Positions 23,296-36,241 are shown, counted from the first letter of the stretch. The stretch: 64,000 nt of DNA from Lates calcarifer (GCF_001640805.2 NC_066833.1:3944471-4008470), one strand, 5' to 3'. Numbers and translations are program-made. Notes: generated from the letters alone by a model not told the origin.

Positions 23296-24726
23296 ATGAG
23301 TAGTAAGGTAAGAGAGTTTTATTTTAGTTTTTCTGGCTCTAATATAAACTTCATGGATGTGTGTAAAGAAACTAATGTAAACTCTAAAATTTTTGAATCT
23401 CTCTAGAAAAAGCAGGAAAAGTTACTCTAACTAAACTGATTAGGTTCTTGGCATTGAGATGACACACACCCAGAGTAACTTGGATAACTTTAAAAATTTA
23501 AGAGAAAGGTTGCCATGGGGATCAGTTAAGACTGGTAGTAAAAGTTCTAACTTTTCCTGGCTTTACATTGTAGAAAATCAACATGTGGGAGAAAACAAAA
23601 CAAAACAAAAAAAAATAGGTGCTGCAAGTCTGTTATCGACATAATTTCTAGTTAATACAGCAGGGACACGGTTAATGCTGCAACAGCTATACTGTATTGG
23701 CATGACCATGATGAAGCACAGTACTGTCAAAGCAGCTGTGTAGTATTTGATGAACTTGTTATTGTGCTCTGTGACAAACTCTCTTCTCCTCTGGACCCAG
23801 ATCATATTTTATGAGGACAGGAACTTCCAGGGTCGCTCCTATGAGTGCGACACCGACTGCCCTGACATGCACCCTCACTTCAGCCGCTGCAACTCCATCA
23901 AGGTGGAGAGCGGCTGCTGGGTGCTGTATGAGAAGCCCAACTACACCGGGTACCAGTATGTCCTGACCAGAGGGGAGTACCCAGACTATCCAGCGCTGGA
24001 TGGGCTACAACGACACCATCCGCTCCTGCCGTACCTTCTCCTACGTGAGTAAATATTTATTTCTTGCTCATGTGAGGTGCATGGACTGATGACTGATACA
24101 TGAAAAAAATGTTTTATGTCTTAAGAATCAATCAATCAATTGTCCTGTGCCTAAGTGTGCGCTTTGCTCTGTTGTCTGTATTTTCCCCCTGCCAACAAAC
24201 CTGATGATGAACTAGATGGATTTAACTTATAATTTATAGATAAACCATGAAATCCTCCATGAAGATCCATCTCAAAAACTGGAAAAAAATATGATGAATG
24301 GTTACATTTTGCCTAAAATTCTGTTAATCTTAGGCAAAAGGAAGAAGGATAATCATTCATAGATTAAGGACAAAACACCCATAGAGGGCTGTAGAGGAGG
24401 AGCCACTTTGCTGTCTTAATTTTGTATTTTACCTCCCCATATTATTCCAGACCAGCGAGGGCCCCTACCGCATGCGCATTTATGAGCGGCCCAACTTCCA
24501 GGGCCAGATGATGGAGTTCAGCGAGGACTGTGAGTCTGTGCAGGATCACTTCCGCAGCCGTGACATCTACTCCTGCAACGTCATGGACGGCTACTGGACC
24601 CTGTACGAACACCCCAACTACCGTGGCCGGCAGTACTTCATGAGGCCCGGTGAATACCGCAAGTTCAGTGACTGGGGGGCCACCTGCGCCACTACCGGGT
24701 CTTTCCGCAGAATCACAGAGTTTTAA
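23296..24726 (+). CDS. gamma-crystallin gene 1 (Trp-retaining type), one-base frame break in exon 2
   Basis: Structural lens protein. Exons: 23296-23307 (MSSK), 23801-24044, 24451-24726. Each of the two large exons encodes one domain of two Greek keys ([34 protein letters not shown]). The protein would be 176 residues, near the usual 174. All four core tryptophans of mammalian gamma-crystallins have counterparts ([28 protein letters not shown]), unlike all other copies here. Exon 2 is 244 nt rather than 243: an extra C at 23990-23991 turns [10 protein letters not shown] into a shifted DYPALDGLQ. Sequencing error or a disabled gene are both possible. As the copy next to c2orf80 it occupies the edge of the array. 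PolyA signals lie at 24886 and 24927. The subtype name cannot be assigned securely. Confidence 0.93.
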
Positions 24727-24964
24727 TTTAGTAATCTTGCTTTTGTTTGATTTTATTCACATTTCAGTTTCATCTCATTTCCCCATCTAAAAGTCCTCTA
24801 TTTGTGGAAACTGGTAATAATGTGGAGTGGGATGTTTGATTCGGCTGTGCTAAAGAGACTGACCCGGCATATCACTATATAACTAAATAAATGGATCTAT
24901 TGTAAACTATTTTCTCTGTTCTTGTGAATAAAAATTTTGGTCACTACCACACATACACTCATCA

Positions 24965-25166
24965 GCCACAACATTAAAACCACTGACAGATGAAGTGAAT
25001 AACACTGATCATCTCATTACAATGCAATGTTCTCCTGGGAAACCTTTAGTCCTGACATTCATCTGGATGTTACTTTGACCCACCTAAACATTGCTGCAGA
25101 GCACTGCATTGTAATGTGATATCGATGTTATTCACATCACCTGTCAGTGGATTTTAATATTGTGGC
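24965..25166. mobile_element. palindromic MITE
   Basis: Two arms of about 60 bp are near-perfect inverted repeats: GCCACAACATTAAAACCACT at the left and the reverse complement GCCACAATATTAAAATCCAC at the right, continuing through CTGACAG-TGA-GTGAATAAC and CATTACAATGC. It is 202 bp with no coding capacity. Confidence 0.8.
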
Positions 25167-25579
25167 AACTTTATGATAACAAAGAGCCAAAAAAGAGCCA
25201 CTTTATTATCTCAGAATTCAGTATTTGTATTTCAAAACATTCAAAACAACATGGGGTTCCTATGCACAACATCAATCTGTTACTAGGTACAGCACAGAAC
25301 AGAACATATTTAGAAACCATTCTTTATTGTTATTTATTCATATATCCATCTGCCCATGTTTACAAAATATCTTCAGCTTCTTACACACTATTTGAATACA
25401 CTCAAACTGTCCCTTTAAAACAAACACAAGATGGTAAAAGAGCTCAGCAGTGACTGTTCCAGTGCCTGCCCATGCTATGGCTCTTGCTGGAAGCTGTCCA
25501 CTGTCTGTTAACCCTAACAGAGGACAGGACAAACAGGAGTAGGAAGACTCCTGTAGAGTCTCTGCTGACACCAGGCCTC

Positions 25580-25634
25580 ATTTGAATAACAACACACGTG
25601 GCTGCACCTGATCCCACAGGGTGATGTATATAAA
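25580..25634 (+). promoter_or_regulatory. promoter of crystallin gene 2: POU/SOX-like element plus TATA
   Basis: ATTTGAATAACAAC at 25580-25593 and TATATAAA at 25627-25634, 47 bp start to start. The ATG follows at 25698. Confidence 0.65.
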
Positions 25635-25697
25635 GATGAACCTTACCTTTAGTGGTGAAAAACAGAGGAAGTGGTTTGACCAACAGCATCATACATG

Positions 25698-27526
25698 ATG
25701 GGAAAGGTTTGTGTTCAGTGTTCTATTTTAACAACAACAAGTGCACCTCAGGTTTTTTGGAAAAGTGTAAAAAAAATGAGCTGAATGTGACAGGCTGCCT
25801 GATTCTGCTCCATCAGATCATCTTCTACGAGGACAGGAACTTTGGAGGCCGTCACTATGAGTGCATGAGCGACTGCGCTGACCTGCACTCCATGTTTGAC
25901 CGCTGCCGCTCTATCCGGGTGGAGAGCGGCATGTTTATGATCTATGACCGTCCAGGCTACATGGGAAACCAGTACTTCATGAAGAGGGGAGAGTATTCTG
26001 ACTACCTGAGCATGACAGGCATGAATGACTGTGTCAGGTCCTGTCGCATGATCCCTGTGGTAAGGCCCTCTGTAAAATAACACAGCCTGCTTATTTTCCT
26101 ATATTTTAGTGATTTTTATCTTTATTAGTGAACAGAATCCTTTATTTATGTACCTTAAATGCCATTTAAACTTGTAATATTTAGTAATTAAGGTCAAAGA
26201 GAGTGTGAAACAACTGAATTTGATCACTAAAAAGAACAAAATTAAACTTTAGGTGTTGAAAACACACTATAATGTAGTTGATTCCACATGTAAGGACATT
26301 TTAAGTATTTATTAATGCATAGTATTTATCAACAAAACAGTGTCCTGTGAAGACATGTATATATTTTCACAGTTACATTTCTTTTATTATAGTGTTTTCT
26401 TTTACTGTTTTGTGTCATTTTTATTGTCATTCAGTTTGTTCAGCAGCTCAGAGATCCACGAATAATCAGAAACAACAACGTTTTTATCAATGGCTGTTTT
26501 GTAACTCCAGATGCAGTGGAAAAACACTATGGATCTACTTAGCTCACCCAGCCCTTGGTACATTTCACAATGTGTATTTTTAACTGTACCTACTTAACAA
26601 AAAAGGGTGTAATATAAAGTACAGTATGTTTTCTAAATCTAAATGAATCTTAAGTTTTAGTTCCAGTCATCCAGAGTTGGCTGATATTGGTTTAACGTGA
26701 GAGTTGTATATTTAAAAAAATGTCACTTTCCAGTTCAGACCTAGAGCAGCTAATTAGTTAAGTATGAAGACTGGAAACAGGGGGAAACAGTTAGCTTGCT
26801 GTGGTCCACTGGTAACAAAATCTGTGTATCAGCACCTCTAAAGCTCACTAAATAACTTGTTATCCTTATTTATTTGATCTGGATAAAATGCAAAAATACC
26901 AATTTTCCATTTTATGGTTTTAACTATTTTAGTGACCATTATTAGCAACCAACTCAGGGTGCAGGTTTGTTGGTGGATTTGTTGCCTTTGGACAGAGCCA
27001 GACTGGCTGTTTCCTGTGTCCAGTCTTTAAGCTAATTTAAGCTAACAAGTGGTAGCTTAATTTCTAGCAAACAGACATGTGTGGTAATGATCTCCTTATC
27101 TAACTCTTGACAAAGATGTTGTTACCCAAAATGTCAAGCTATTTCTCTGAAGCATAAAAAAAATTTGGCATTAAGATTTATAATTCTTAATGACCTGTTA
27201 AAGAAACATTTGAACAGTGGACTTTGGCTGGGATATGACTCTTGTGCCCTCTTCAGCACAGTGGCGCCTTCAGGATGAGGCTGTATGAGCATTTTGACAT
27301 GGGAGGTACGATGATGGAGCTGACGGACGACTGCCCCAACCTTATGGACCGTTTCCGAATGATCAACTTCAACTCCTGCAACGTGGACGGACACTGGCTG
27401 CTGTACGAGCACCCTCACTACAGGGGACGTCACTATTACCTGAGGCCCGGCCAATACAGGAGCTTTAGTGACTGGCACGGCAACAGCTCCAGGATCAGCT
27501 CCATCAGGCGTCTCATGGATCTCTAA
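25698..27526 (+). CDS. gamma-crystallin gene 2 (gamma-M type)
   Basis: Exons: 25698-25706 (MGK; an ATG directly before it would give MMGK), 25817-26059, 27257-27526, encoding 173 residues in two domains of two Greek keys. Domain 1 is [16 protein letters not shown]... and domain 2 is [20 protein letters not shown].... Core Trp positions: GMFMIYD (Trp lost), MTGMND (Trp lost), GHWLLYEHP and FSDWHGN kept. Intron 2 is 1,197 bp, long for this array. A polyA signal is at 27582. The frame is intact. The conserved promoter module lies 64-118 bp upstream. It is more divergent in sequence than the M2-like copies. Confidence 0.95.
26749..27147. repeat. interspersed repeat, copy 2 (reverse orientation), in gene 2 intron
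   Basis: Its reverse complement begins with GAAATAGCTTGACATTTTG and continues with a GAGTTAGAT(A)AGGAGAT segment, resembling the copy at 1.78-1.94 kb. It also holds CTGGAAACAGGGGGAAACAG. Ends are approximate. Confidence 0.5.
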
Positions 27527-28650
27527 AGACAGAAGAACAGTTCTTGGGAAATGTCTGCTCTTTGCCCTGTTTCACACGCTGAATAAAATGGCGTCAGTGC
27601 TCAAGCGTATTCAGTTTTGTTCTTGCTCTCTGCATTTGGAGGGCATGTTTTCCCAGGAAAATGTGACAGGGTCATGGCCTGAGATCCTGACTCTCATCAG
27701 AGGATTGAATAAAATACTGCAAGCAATGACATTTTCTGCACTGAGACTCAAGCGTTATCTATTGTAGAGCTGAAAGGAAGTCTTTCTGATTTTCCACTTT
27801 TCATTGACACATACAGTATACTATAAATGATACAGTTCAAAGAGTAAAATAAATTTAAAACTGACCATATTTAGACTTGAGGTTTAAAGTTCATTCAGGT
27901 TCCATTTAGGTCTGGTGCTTTTGATCATGTCATGTGAGCTGTAAACATCAGATTTTCAGCCAACAGGGACAGAAATTCCTTCAAATGCTCAGAAAAACTG
28001 GAAATCATAACTACTACATTTCCTTGACAGCTGGACAAACTGTGATATGAGTGAAAGGACCATCACAATGACTAACTGAACATACAAATATATTTTTAGT
28101 TAGTTTTTTTTAGCAGTGTGTAAATACTGTGTATATGTATTTATATGCACAAAAACATACATGTCCACCAGAGGGCAGCTGCAGAGAGTTGATATTATTG
28201 ATAACACAAGGTCAAACTATCATGCTGACTAAAAAGGGGGCAAAAATACACAAAAAGCTGTACTACATAGTAAAGTAAAGAGAGAGTTTAATTTTAACAA
28301 CATTATAACTTCAAAGATTACACATGAAAAAAGGTAAAGTCACTGTTAAGACATTATCAACAAAAATAATTTCTGTTCTGTGTGTTATAAACAAAATGAA
28401 AGTAGAGGTGGATAAAAAATATCCATACCAACAACTTCACTGATCATCCATGTGCAGTTTTGGTGACAGCATAAACTGCTGGTACAAAAACACCACCCAT
28501 TTAGTGACGACAATGACAGCAGGACTGTTTCATACAAAATACTCCTGCCACAACACTACACAACCTGCCAGGTCTCTCCTGTAAAAACATCACTCCCAAA
28601 CATCTCTTCACGACAACACAGCAGCACAAACACCAAAGATTCCTGGCTAT
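27527..28650. other. intergenic, crystallin genes 2-3
   Basis: Non-coding AT-rich sequence after the polyA signal at 27582. I see no further gene or repeat structure. Confidence 0.5.
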
Positions 28651-28654
28651 TACA

Positions 28655-28700
28655 ATATGAATGACAGATGCAGAGTCTGCATTTCACATTCACTATATAT
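28655..28700 (+). promoter_or_regulatory. promoter of crystallin gene 3
   Basis: ATATGAATGACAGA (28655-28668), a degenerate relative of the ATTTGAATAACAAT element, precedes TATATAT at 28694-28700. The ATG follows at 28762. Confidence 0.5.
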
Positions 28701-28761
28701 GTGACAGGTGGGAGTCTTCAAAGAGCTGGATGGATCACACAGGGCAGGCAAACCGGCCAAC

Positions 28762-30936
28762 ATGGGGAAGGTAAACATGACAGCTCCCAGCACACTCTCA
28801 GGGGGATGGCAGTACACTGCTCATAGTGATATGTGATGGGGAAAATGCTCTTATTGTGAAGTAAACAAAGTGCAAACAGGCCCACAAGTTTTTTATTTTG
28901 AATTCTTGGGTTTTAACTGAGAGTCATTACTGCTGAGAAGAGAAAGTGGACAGCGATTTGCAGCATGGTTTGTGAAAAACAATTTCTGAACAAAGCTGTT
29001 ACCACCCATGTCTAGATTATCTTCTATGAGGGCAAGAACTTCTCTGGGCGCCATTTTGAGTGCAGCAATGACTGTGCGGACCTGATGTGCCACTTCAGCC
29101 ACTGCAACTCCATCAGGGTGGAGAGTGGCTGCTTCATGATCTACGAGAACTCCAACTACACTGGCAACCAGTACTATCTGAGGAGAGGAGAGTATCCTGA
29201 CTTCCACCACTGGTTGGGCGTCAGTGACTCTGTCAGCTCCTGTCGCCTCATTCCCAAGGTGAGCTACTGTTTCTAGGCAAAGCCGAGATTTAAACATAAA
29301 CCAAAGTTACACAGGTACTTTTTTTGTTGATTATGTATTAAATCTTGCTCTCTTACTAAATACTAGCTATTACATGCTACCATGTCATGTTACTGTTGAT
29401 GTTGTGGTGATTTCTCCAACCACATCAGTGATCCTTACAATAATTACTAATTTGGAGCAACATATTTCAAAATGTCACATAATTAAATTTTTACTACCAA
29501 TACACATTTTACCTCCAAAATCTACTAACTCTTGTGTTTTATTTGAATCTTTAGTGTCTGGTGTTTTTCTAAATGTTTTTTTGAAAGATTAAAAATAAAA
29601 GTTAGAGTTAAAAATAAAAATCAAATGTTTTTGTCATGAATAGTTACAATGGAGAATCTAAAGACATAAAATGTGTAGGTATTTGTACTTTGAGACCAAC
29701 AAGTGTAAAGTCGACAACCATGCTTGCAGCTCTGTGATGGTGATTTGAGTTAAACTCCAACATCAGCATGCTAACATTTTCACAATGACAATGCTATCAT
29801 ATGGATGCTAAGCAGGTACAAAGTTTAACATATTCATCATTGTAATTTAGTGTGTAAGCATGCTAAGATTAGCTAACTAGCAGTAGAAGTGCTGCTGAAG
29901 CTGAAGCAAACTAATGGATAAAGTGAAATTCTGATCTAATGATGATCACAGTAGTTGGATTAAAACGCATCCTAAAGGGAACATGAATGTGTGCACCAAA
30001 GTTCATGGCAATCCATTTAGTAGTTGTCAGGGCATTTCACTCCAAACCACAAATGTCAACCTCATGGTCACATTACAGGAAAAGTCAGGGGGTCACCAAA
30101 GTGATTAGAATTCATTCTCTTGGAACCATGAATGACTGCACTAAATTTCCATCCAATCCCTCCAATAGTTGTTGAAATATTTGCATCTGAGCCAAAGTAG
30201 TGGAGCAACCACCACTTCTATGGAACCACACTGCTGTTACAGCTAAAAATATAAAAGTATTGTAACACTTTTCAAAAATTCTATTGCTAAAACTCAGGTG
30301 CACCAAATCCATTTTAAAATGATTCCTTCATTGTATAGCTATTTATTTATATATTTTATTCTATATAGCATATGTTCATTATAAAATATTGCTATACAAT
30401 GTGTATTGTAGAGGTCTTTATACATAATTATAAAAGACTAAACTTTGTCCTTTTTTTAATTAGTTTTATTATTATGTTTTCATAATTTTTTATTTCTCAT
30501 GTGCATCAGTCTCAAACTGGTTTACTATTTACATTTATACTGTCTTATTATCAGCTTGTCTGTCACTTTGAGTTGCACTAATCTCTACAAAAGCTGCTAT
30601 ACAGATAAAATTTGATTGATTCATTGACTTATTAAATAATTCCCCTCTCCCATTCCAAACCAGGAGCCTGGCTCTTTCAACATGCGCCTCTACGAGCGAA
30701 TCGAGTTCGGAGGCCAGATGATGGACCTGGTGGACGACTGCCCCAGCGTCATGGACCGCTTCCACACAAATGACATCTTCTCCTGCAACGTGACCAACGG
30801 AAACTGGCTCTTCTTTGAGCACCCAAACTACCGGGGCAGGATGTACCTGATAAGGCCCGGAGAGTACAAGAGGTTCAGCGAGTGGGGCGGCAGAAGTGCC
30901 AGGGTTGGCTCCATCAGACGCATTGTGGACTATTGA
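28762..30936 (+). CDS. gamma-crystallin gene 3 (gamma-M type)
   Basis: Exons: 28762-28770 (MGK), 29016-29258, 30664-30936, encoding 174 residues. Greek-key signatures: [64 protein letters not shown]. Trp is lost at the first core site (GCFMIYE) but kept in HHWLG, GNWLFFE and FSEWGG. Intron 2 (1,405 bp) is the longest in the array and contains a repeat of the ATGCTAAC family. The frame is intact. The nearest AATAAA is at 31267, about 330 bp after the stop. Confidence 0.95.
29690..30215. repeat. interspersed repeat (ATGCTAAC/AATAGTTGTTGA family), copy 1
   Basis: In gene 3 intron 2. Diagnostic segments: CATCAGCATGCTAACATTTT, GTAAGCATGCTAAGATTAGC, AAAGTCAGGGGGTCACCAAA, CCAATAGTTGTTGAAATATT. Other copies lie at about 55.37-55.75 and 60.19-60.35 kb. 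It is widespread in percomorph genomes as far as I know; the class is not certain. Confidence 0.6.
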
Positions 30937-31760
30937 TCTGTTTTGGAAGATCCCAGAGCTGCATGGAGGTTTTGGAAAGGCCTCATGCTCAGATAGTGGC
31001 CTACACGACTATAGAGAGTACAAAATACTGTACATGAGGCTCAGCAACAAAGATAGTTTTTGGTTATATTTGGTCATTTTACTTTAGGGATCAAGACAAA
31101 ACCTTAGTGTCCTGAAAAGCTTTTGAAATATTACGCAGAATGAGAATGGTTGATGGTAGCATGGACTCAAAAAGGGACTCATTGCAAAACACTCACCATG
31201 CACCAAGAGCAGAAACAACAGCAAAACATTTTTGGACCATGTTCTTGATCTAACACTCACCATCGTAATAAAGCAATTGCAAAATGTCTTCATAGTCTAT
31301 TCAGTTGTAAGGACAGGCATTTAAAAACACAGCATGAGTTGTGGATACTGTAACTGTTAGGACTTTAGGAATATATAAGTAAGACTGTATCTGATCTATA
31401 ATGAGTGAAAGATTCATGTCCTTCATATGAAGTAATATTCAACATCTTATTCTACCTCAGGTATTACGTTGGCCCATGTTCACCCTAGATTTTTAAAACC
31501 ATTCTCTAAATATCTCTTTAGCTGATAGATTGTACAGATTATCATGTGTTGTCACTGTTTAATATCAGTTCAATCTTGCTGATGCTGTGCAGAGCACCCT
31601 CTATCAGTCTATTGTACAGTGGCAATTTCGGGAGGAAATTGTGATGAACATGGAGGAAAGAACAATAACTCATCACACACCAAGAGTCATCTATACATAA
31701 ACAGATTTTTCCCTCCCATACCCCCCCCCACCCCTGATCTATCATCACAGTGAGGGATAT
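30937..31760. other. intergenic, crystallin genes 3-4
   Basis: Non-coding. AATAAA at 31267 and a C-run near 31.72 kb. Nothing else is recognised. Confidence 0.5.
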
Positions 31761-31828
31761 ATTTGAATGACAATACTTTATGCTGTGCAATCACACAGCT
31801 GCCTTTTCTTTTTTTTTTTTTTTATAAA
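31761..31828 (+). promoter_or_regulatory. promoter of crystallin gene 4
   Basis: ATTTGAATGACAAT at 31761-31774 and TATAAA at 31823-31828 after a T-run. The ATG follows 66 bp later. Confidence 0.65.
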
Positions 31829-31893
31829 GAACACACAGTGGCTTGGCTAAAGGACAGCATTGACCGGTAATACAGTCTGATGCCAACATAACC

Positions 31894-32720
31894 ATGGGAA
31901 AGGTAAAGAAAATAAAATGTTATGGTTTTATCCACACTGTTTTAAGAAGTTTTTGTATCAATGCTTGACTAGACATTTACAGCACTGCATTAAAATGGAA
32001 ACCATGCTTCTCTCTCTCTGTGTGTGTGTGTGTGTGTGTGTTGTGATTGCTTTCGCAGATCATATTTTACGAAGACAGAGACTTCCAAGGGCGCTCTCAT
32101 GAGTGCAGCAGTGACTGTGCTGACCTTCACTCCTACTTAAACAGATGTAACTCCATCAGGGTGGAGAGCGGCTGCTTCATGGTCTATGAGAGGCCCAACT
32201 ACATGGGCAACCAATACTACCTGAGGAGAGGGGAGTACTCTGATAACCAGCGTATGATTGGCGTCAGTGACTGTGTCAGATCTTGCCGTATGATCCCACC
32301 GGTAAAGACCTGGTTTGAGATTTCATTTGAAGGTTCTGTAAAAATATCCATAATAAAAGACAAGTGTTGTTTTTAGTTAAAATATCAGTGGTTTCCAATG
32401 ACTGAATGATACTTAAAAAAACGTTTTCTATTCTGCACCACCAGTACCAAGGTTCTTACAGGATGAGGCTTTACGAATGCTTTGACATGTCCGGCCAGAT
32501 GCACGAGCTGGTGGATGACTGTCCAAACGTCCAGGACCAACTCAGCATGTCTGACTTCAACTCCTGTAGTGTGGTGGATGGCCACTGGCTGCTATATGAC
32601 CAACCCAACTACAAGGGCAGAGTGTACTACCTGAGGCCTGGAGAGTACAGAAGATACAGCGACTGGGGAGGTGTCAGCCCGAGAGTCAGCTCCCTGAGAA
32701 GAATCATTCAACTCAACTGA
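31894..32720 (+). CDS. gamma-crystallin gene 4 (gamma-M type)
   Basis: Exons: 31894-31902 (MGK), 32059-32301, 32445-32720, encoding 175 residues. Domain 1 is [16 protein letters not shown]... and domain 2 is [20 protein letters not shown].... Trp is lost at both domain 1 core sites ([14 protein letters not shown]) and kept in GHWLLYDQP and YSDWGG. Intron 2 is only 143 bp. A polyA signal is at 32761. A (TG)n tract (about 32020-32041) lies just before the exon 2 acceptor. The frame is intact. Confidence 0.95.
32020..32041. repeat. (TG)n microsatellite in gene 4 intron 1
   Basis: About ten TG units ending 17 bp before the exon 2 acceptor at 32058. Confidence 0.85.
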
Positions 32721-32766
32721 AGTCGAGCTTTGTTTAAATGTTTAACTGTAATGTTTTGCCAATAAA

Positions 32767-34430
32767 ATTTAACTGCTTAATAAAGCATGAATGTTTTATT
32801 CTGTGTACCTGCCAGTTCTTAGCTGTGGTGCTGCCTCTCAATTTGCCCTTAGGTAACTAGAACTGTAATTTTGTAAAATACCCCTAAAATTTCTGTGTGC
32901 AGACGCAGTTACCTCTTTTTCCATTTACAGTACATAAAATATCTACTCTCTGGCAGCTGTAGGCTAAACATTGTATCTCCCATAGCTTCTGGTTAGCTTG
33001 TCCACTGAAGTTTAATCTCCTCCATGCTTAGACATACTATACTGGACAATGCCAGAATTGCTCTCTCCCGGTTTGTGCCCCTGATAGGATTAGCTGGGTT
33101 CTGTGGTGGCGGAATTTATCCATATGATTAGTGTTAAACACAAACTGCTGTATAAAGAGTGACAGTGCAGAGTGCAGAGTGTGAGACAGGAAACACACAT
33201 GAATGCAATGATTCTGGACAGACCCAACAACAAATTACAGAATATGAGGTAAATGGTTCAGGATGGATCTAGTAAAGGAGGACACACAGTTTAAACAGTT
33301 TAAGAGCATGAAACTCGTATATTTTTACCATATTAATAATGAATATATCTTAAAATATACCTACTTACATCTTAATAATCAGAAAAAAAGTATTTTTTAA
33401 AAAAAATTAAAATCATCCAAAACTTACTTCATTTACACCAGGGATAAAAGTTTCATGTATTTGCAGATGTCCCTAAGCTTTTCTGTTATAAGTATCATTC
33501 CTCATTAACAAAATCACTGTAGTCAGTTATTTTATGTAAATAAATGATATTAAATATTGATACCAAATATAAATGACAGCCTTGAATTGGAAATGTATAT
33601 TGGTGTTATAATGTTATTAAGATATTAAGAACTACTACATACATAAATCAAACTATCACTGGTCACTAGCCTTTTGGTAACATCAGAAATCATCAACTTG
33701 AGATGTTTATAGCTATCTGTAGCTTTCACGTGTGTGGCACCATACCATCTCTTATTTACCATGACCCGGAAGATATTTCCAGGGTAGCTGCATATGAATA
33801 ATTAAATGTAGAAGTCACAAAACCTGTTGTGGGATACTAACGTTTAAAAAAAAAAAAATCCCAGTATTGGGACAACATGCTAATGCTTGAAAGAGCCAAA
33901 AATGGCTGTGATACACCAAGGAAATTGTAGTCCATCAAATCAAAACTGTCGGATACTTGAACAAAAATGCTTCATCACGCCTGAAGCTGAGGGTGAAGAT
34001 TTAGTAAACTAAATAAAAGTTGACATAAGCATCCCACACACACAGAGATAATATACAGTCCACTGTAACACTGTACAAATCCTAATAAAATCTTCAGGTC
34101 CAGTGTAGCATAAAGAGCAACAGCGCAGTATACACTTATTTGCATACAGTGGGGTTGCTCAGGTAGAGCTGTAGGGACAGTGAATGGCTTCCTGCTCTGT
34201 TACGCAACATATTTAATGCGAAAGGGCTGTTCCATATTGTTCTGCAGCCATTGTCCACTGGATGTGTGGATACCATACTAGTCTTTTCCTTTGTCCATGC
34301 ATGTCAAAACACCAAACCAGTTAATTATTTATCCTTTTTTTCAAATACAAATCCATATTTCTGACCCAATGTTGTGCTCCAACAAAAAGGTAAACATGTG
34401 CCAGTAGCCTTCAATTATAACTATGAGAGA
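32767..34430. other. intergenic, crystallin genes 4-5
   Basis: About 1.7 kb of AT-rich non-coding sequence with no frame, repeat end or RNA gene I can support. Confidence 0.5.
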
Positions 34431-34473
34431 ATTTGAATAACAATACTTTGTTTGTCAAGAGGTAGTATAAAAA
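34431..34473 (+). promoter_or_regulatory. promoter of crystallin gene 5
   Basis: ATTTGAATAACAAT at 34431-34444, one base from the canonical POU/SOX composite ATTTGCATAACAAT, and TATAAAAA at 34466-34473. The ATG is at 34510. Confidence 0.7.
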
Positions 34474-34509
34474 GCCCTGAAAACATGGGGAATCTCTCCA
34501 ACGGAGACC

Positions 34510-35402
34510 ATGGGCAAGGTAAGTACTGTTTTTCCTCTCTGCTCAGATTAAATGTAAATTACAACAAAGCTTGTAAATTTGCTGTCAGTATGTTTTATGT
34601 TGAACACAGAGCTGAACTCTAATAAGGTAAACTTCACCTTCATACTCATACACCTACACACTCGTGCTTTTATTTTCCACCAGATTATCTTTTACGAGGA
34701 CAAGAACTTCCAGGGTCGGAGCTATGAGTGCAGCAATGACTGCACGGACCTTCACTCGTACTTCAGCCGGTGTAACTCCATCAGGGTGGAGAGTGGCTGC
34801 TTCATGATCTATGAGCGACCCAACTTCATGGGCCACCAGTACTTCATGAGGAGGGGAGAATATCCTGACTACCAGAGGTGGATGGGCTTCAGTAGCTGTA
34901 TCCGCTCGTGCCGGATGATTCCAGTGGTAAGTGGGTTCATATTTGTACAGACAGATAAACAACAAAAGGTTGCAAAATAAACATTTCAGCATAGCCTTTG
35001 TTCCAAAGTTTATGTTTATCTCACAAAATGAAGAGGACTTCATATAATAAAATTTTTGCCATTTGAGCATATTTTTGTTTGTTTGTCATAAACTTGGATA
35101 TATTATTTATTTTTCCTTTGGTCCCACAGTACCGAGGTTCCTATAGATTGCGTATCTATGAGAAGCCCGACTTCAGCGGTCACATGATGGAGTTCATGGA
35201 TGATTGCCCCTGTGTGTCTGACCGTTTCCATCACCGCCATGTCTACTCCTGTAATGTTATGAATGGCTACTGGATCTTCTATGAGTACCCCAACTACCGA
35301 GGCAGACAGTACTTCCTGAGACCTGGGGAGTACAGGAGGTACCGCGATTGGTGTGCCACCTGCGCCATTGTCGGTTCCTTCAGGAGGGTCACCGAATTTT
35401 AG
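34510..35402 (+). CDS. gamma-crystallin gene 5 (gamma-M type)
   Basis: Exons: 34510-34518 (MGK), 34684-34926, 35130-35402, encoding 174 residues. Domain 1 is [16 protein letters not shown]... and domain 2 is [20 protein letters not shown].... The C-terminus [10 protein letters not shown] resembles gene 1 ([10 protein letters not shown]), so domain 2 of genes 1 and 5 look like the closest pair outside the M2 group. Only the first core Trp is lost (GCFMIYERP); [14 protein letters not shown] and YRDWC are kept. A polyA variant ATTAAA is at 35445. The frame is intact. Confidence 0.95.
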
Positions 35403-35450
35403 CCATCAAGCGAAACCTTGCTGTAAATATCAAACACTTTGTTTATTAAA

Positions 35451-36139
35451 GACGTTGAATTTTTAACCTCCTTTGTGAATGTGTTTTCATTGATTTGTCA
35501 GATATTGGCGTTGAGAGGCACCAAAAATTGTGATTTTGTTGTGTGGCCTTGAGTAAGAATAGAATTAGCCTTAAATCGCAGCTAACTGTGTGGTTTGCAT
35601 ATGTTGTACTTTGTAATTACTGTGAACAAGAGGGTAAAAAGCACTTAAAAATTATTAGCAAATAAAGCGGGCAACATTTGTTAAATCTTTTCCTCTGTGA
35701 TACTTGTTTTGACTCACTTACGTTCACTATCCTTATTATATAATTGTATACCACTGCAAATGCTTACATAAGCATCACCACATTTTCCTGTAGCTACATT
35801 GCTGCACCCCATAATTTACTGGTAACTATATATATTTATATATATATAATTAAAAATGTCACTTATCAAATTTCTCAAAATTCTACTTTTTGTTTTCTTC
35901 ACATGCTTAACTTATGTTATCATATTTTAAAGTAGTAGTGAGATATTGTCTTTGTTTTGCACGTATGACAGAAGAAACTGGGGCTGCTTCACCAAATGCA
36001 AATGACATTACAAATTTCACTGTTACAGAAATAGTAGCTGCATTCAAGTAATCACAACAGTAAACTGAATAAAAAAATCATAAATAAAAAGAAAAAAAAA
36101 AAAAAAAATATAAAAAAAATAAAAATACAATAAGAACAG

Positions 36140-36178
<39 letters not shown>

Positions 36179-36241
36179 ATTGATGTATACATGAAAAATC
36201 AGAATCATTCTGCATGGTTCAAATAATAACTTCAATTGTTC
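35451..36241. other. intergenic with TA and A/T low-complexity tracts
   Basis: A TA-rich tract at about 35.83-35.85 kb and poly-A tracts at about 36.09-36.11 and 36.14-36.18 kb. No gene. Confidence 0.6.
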
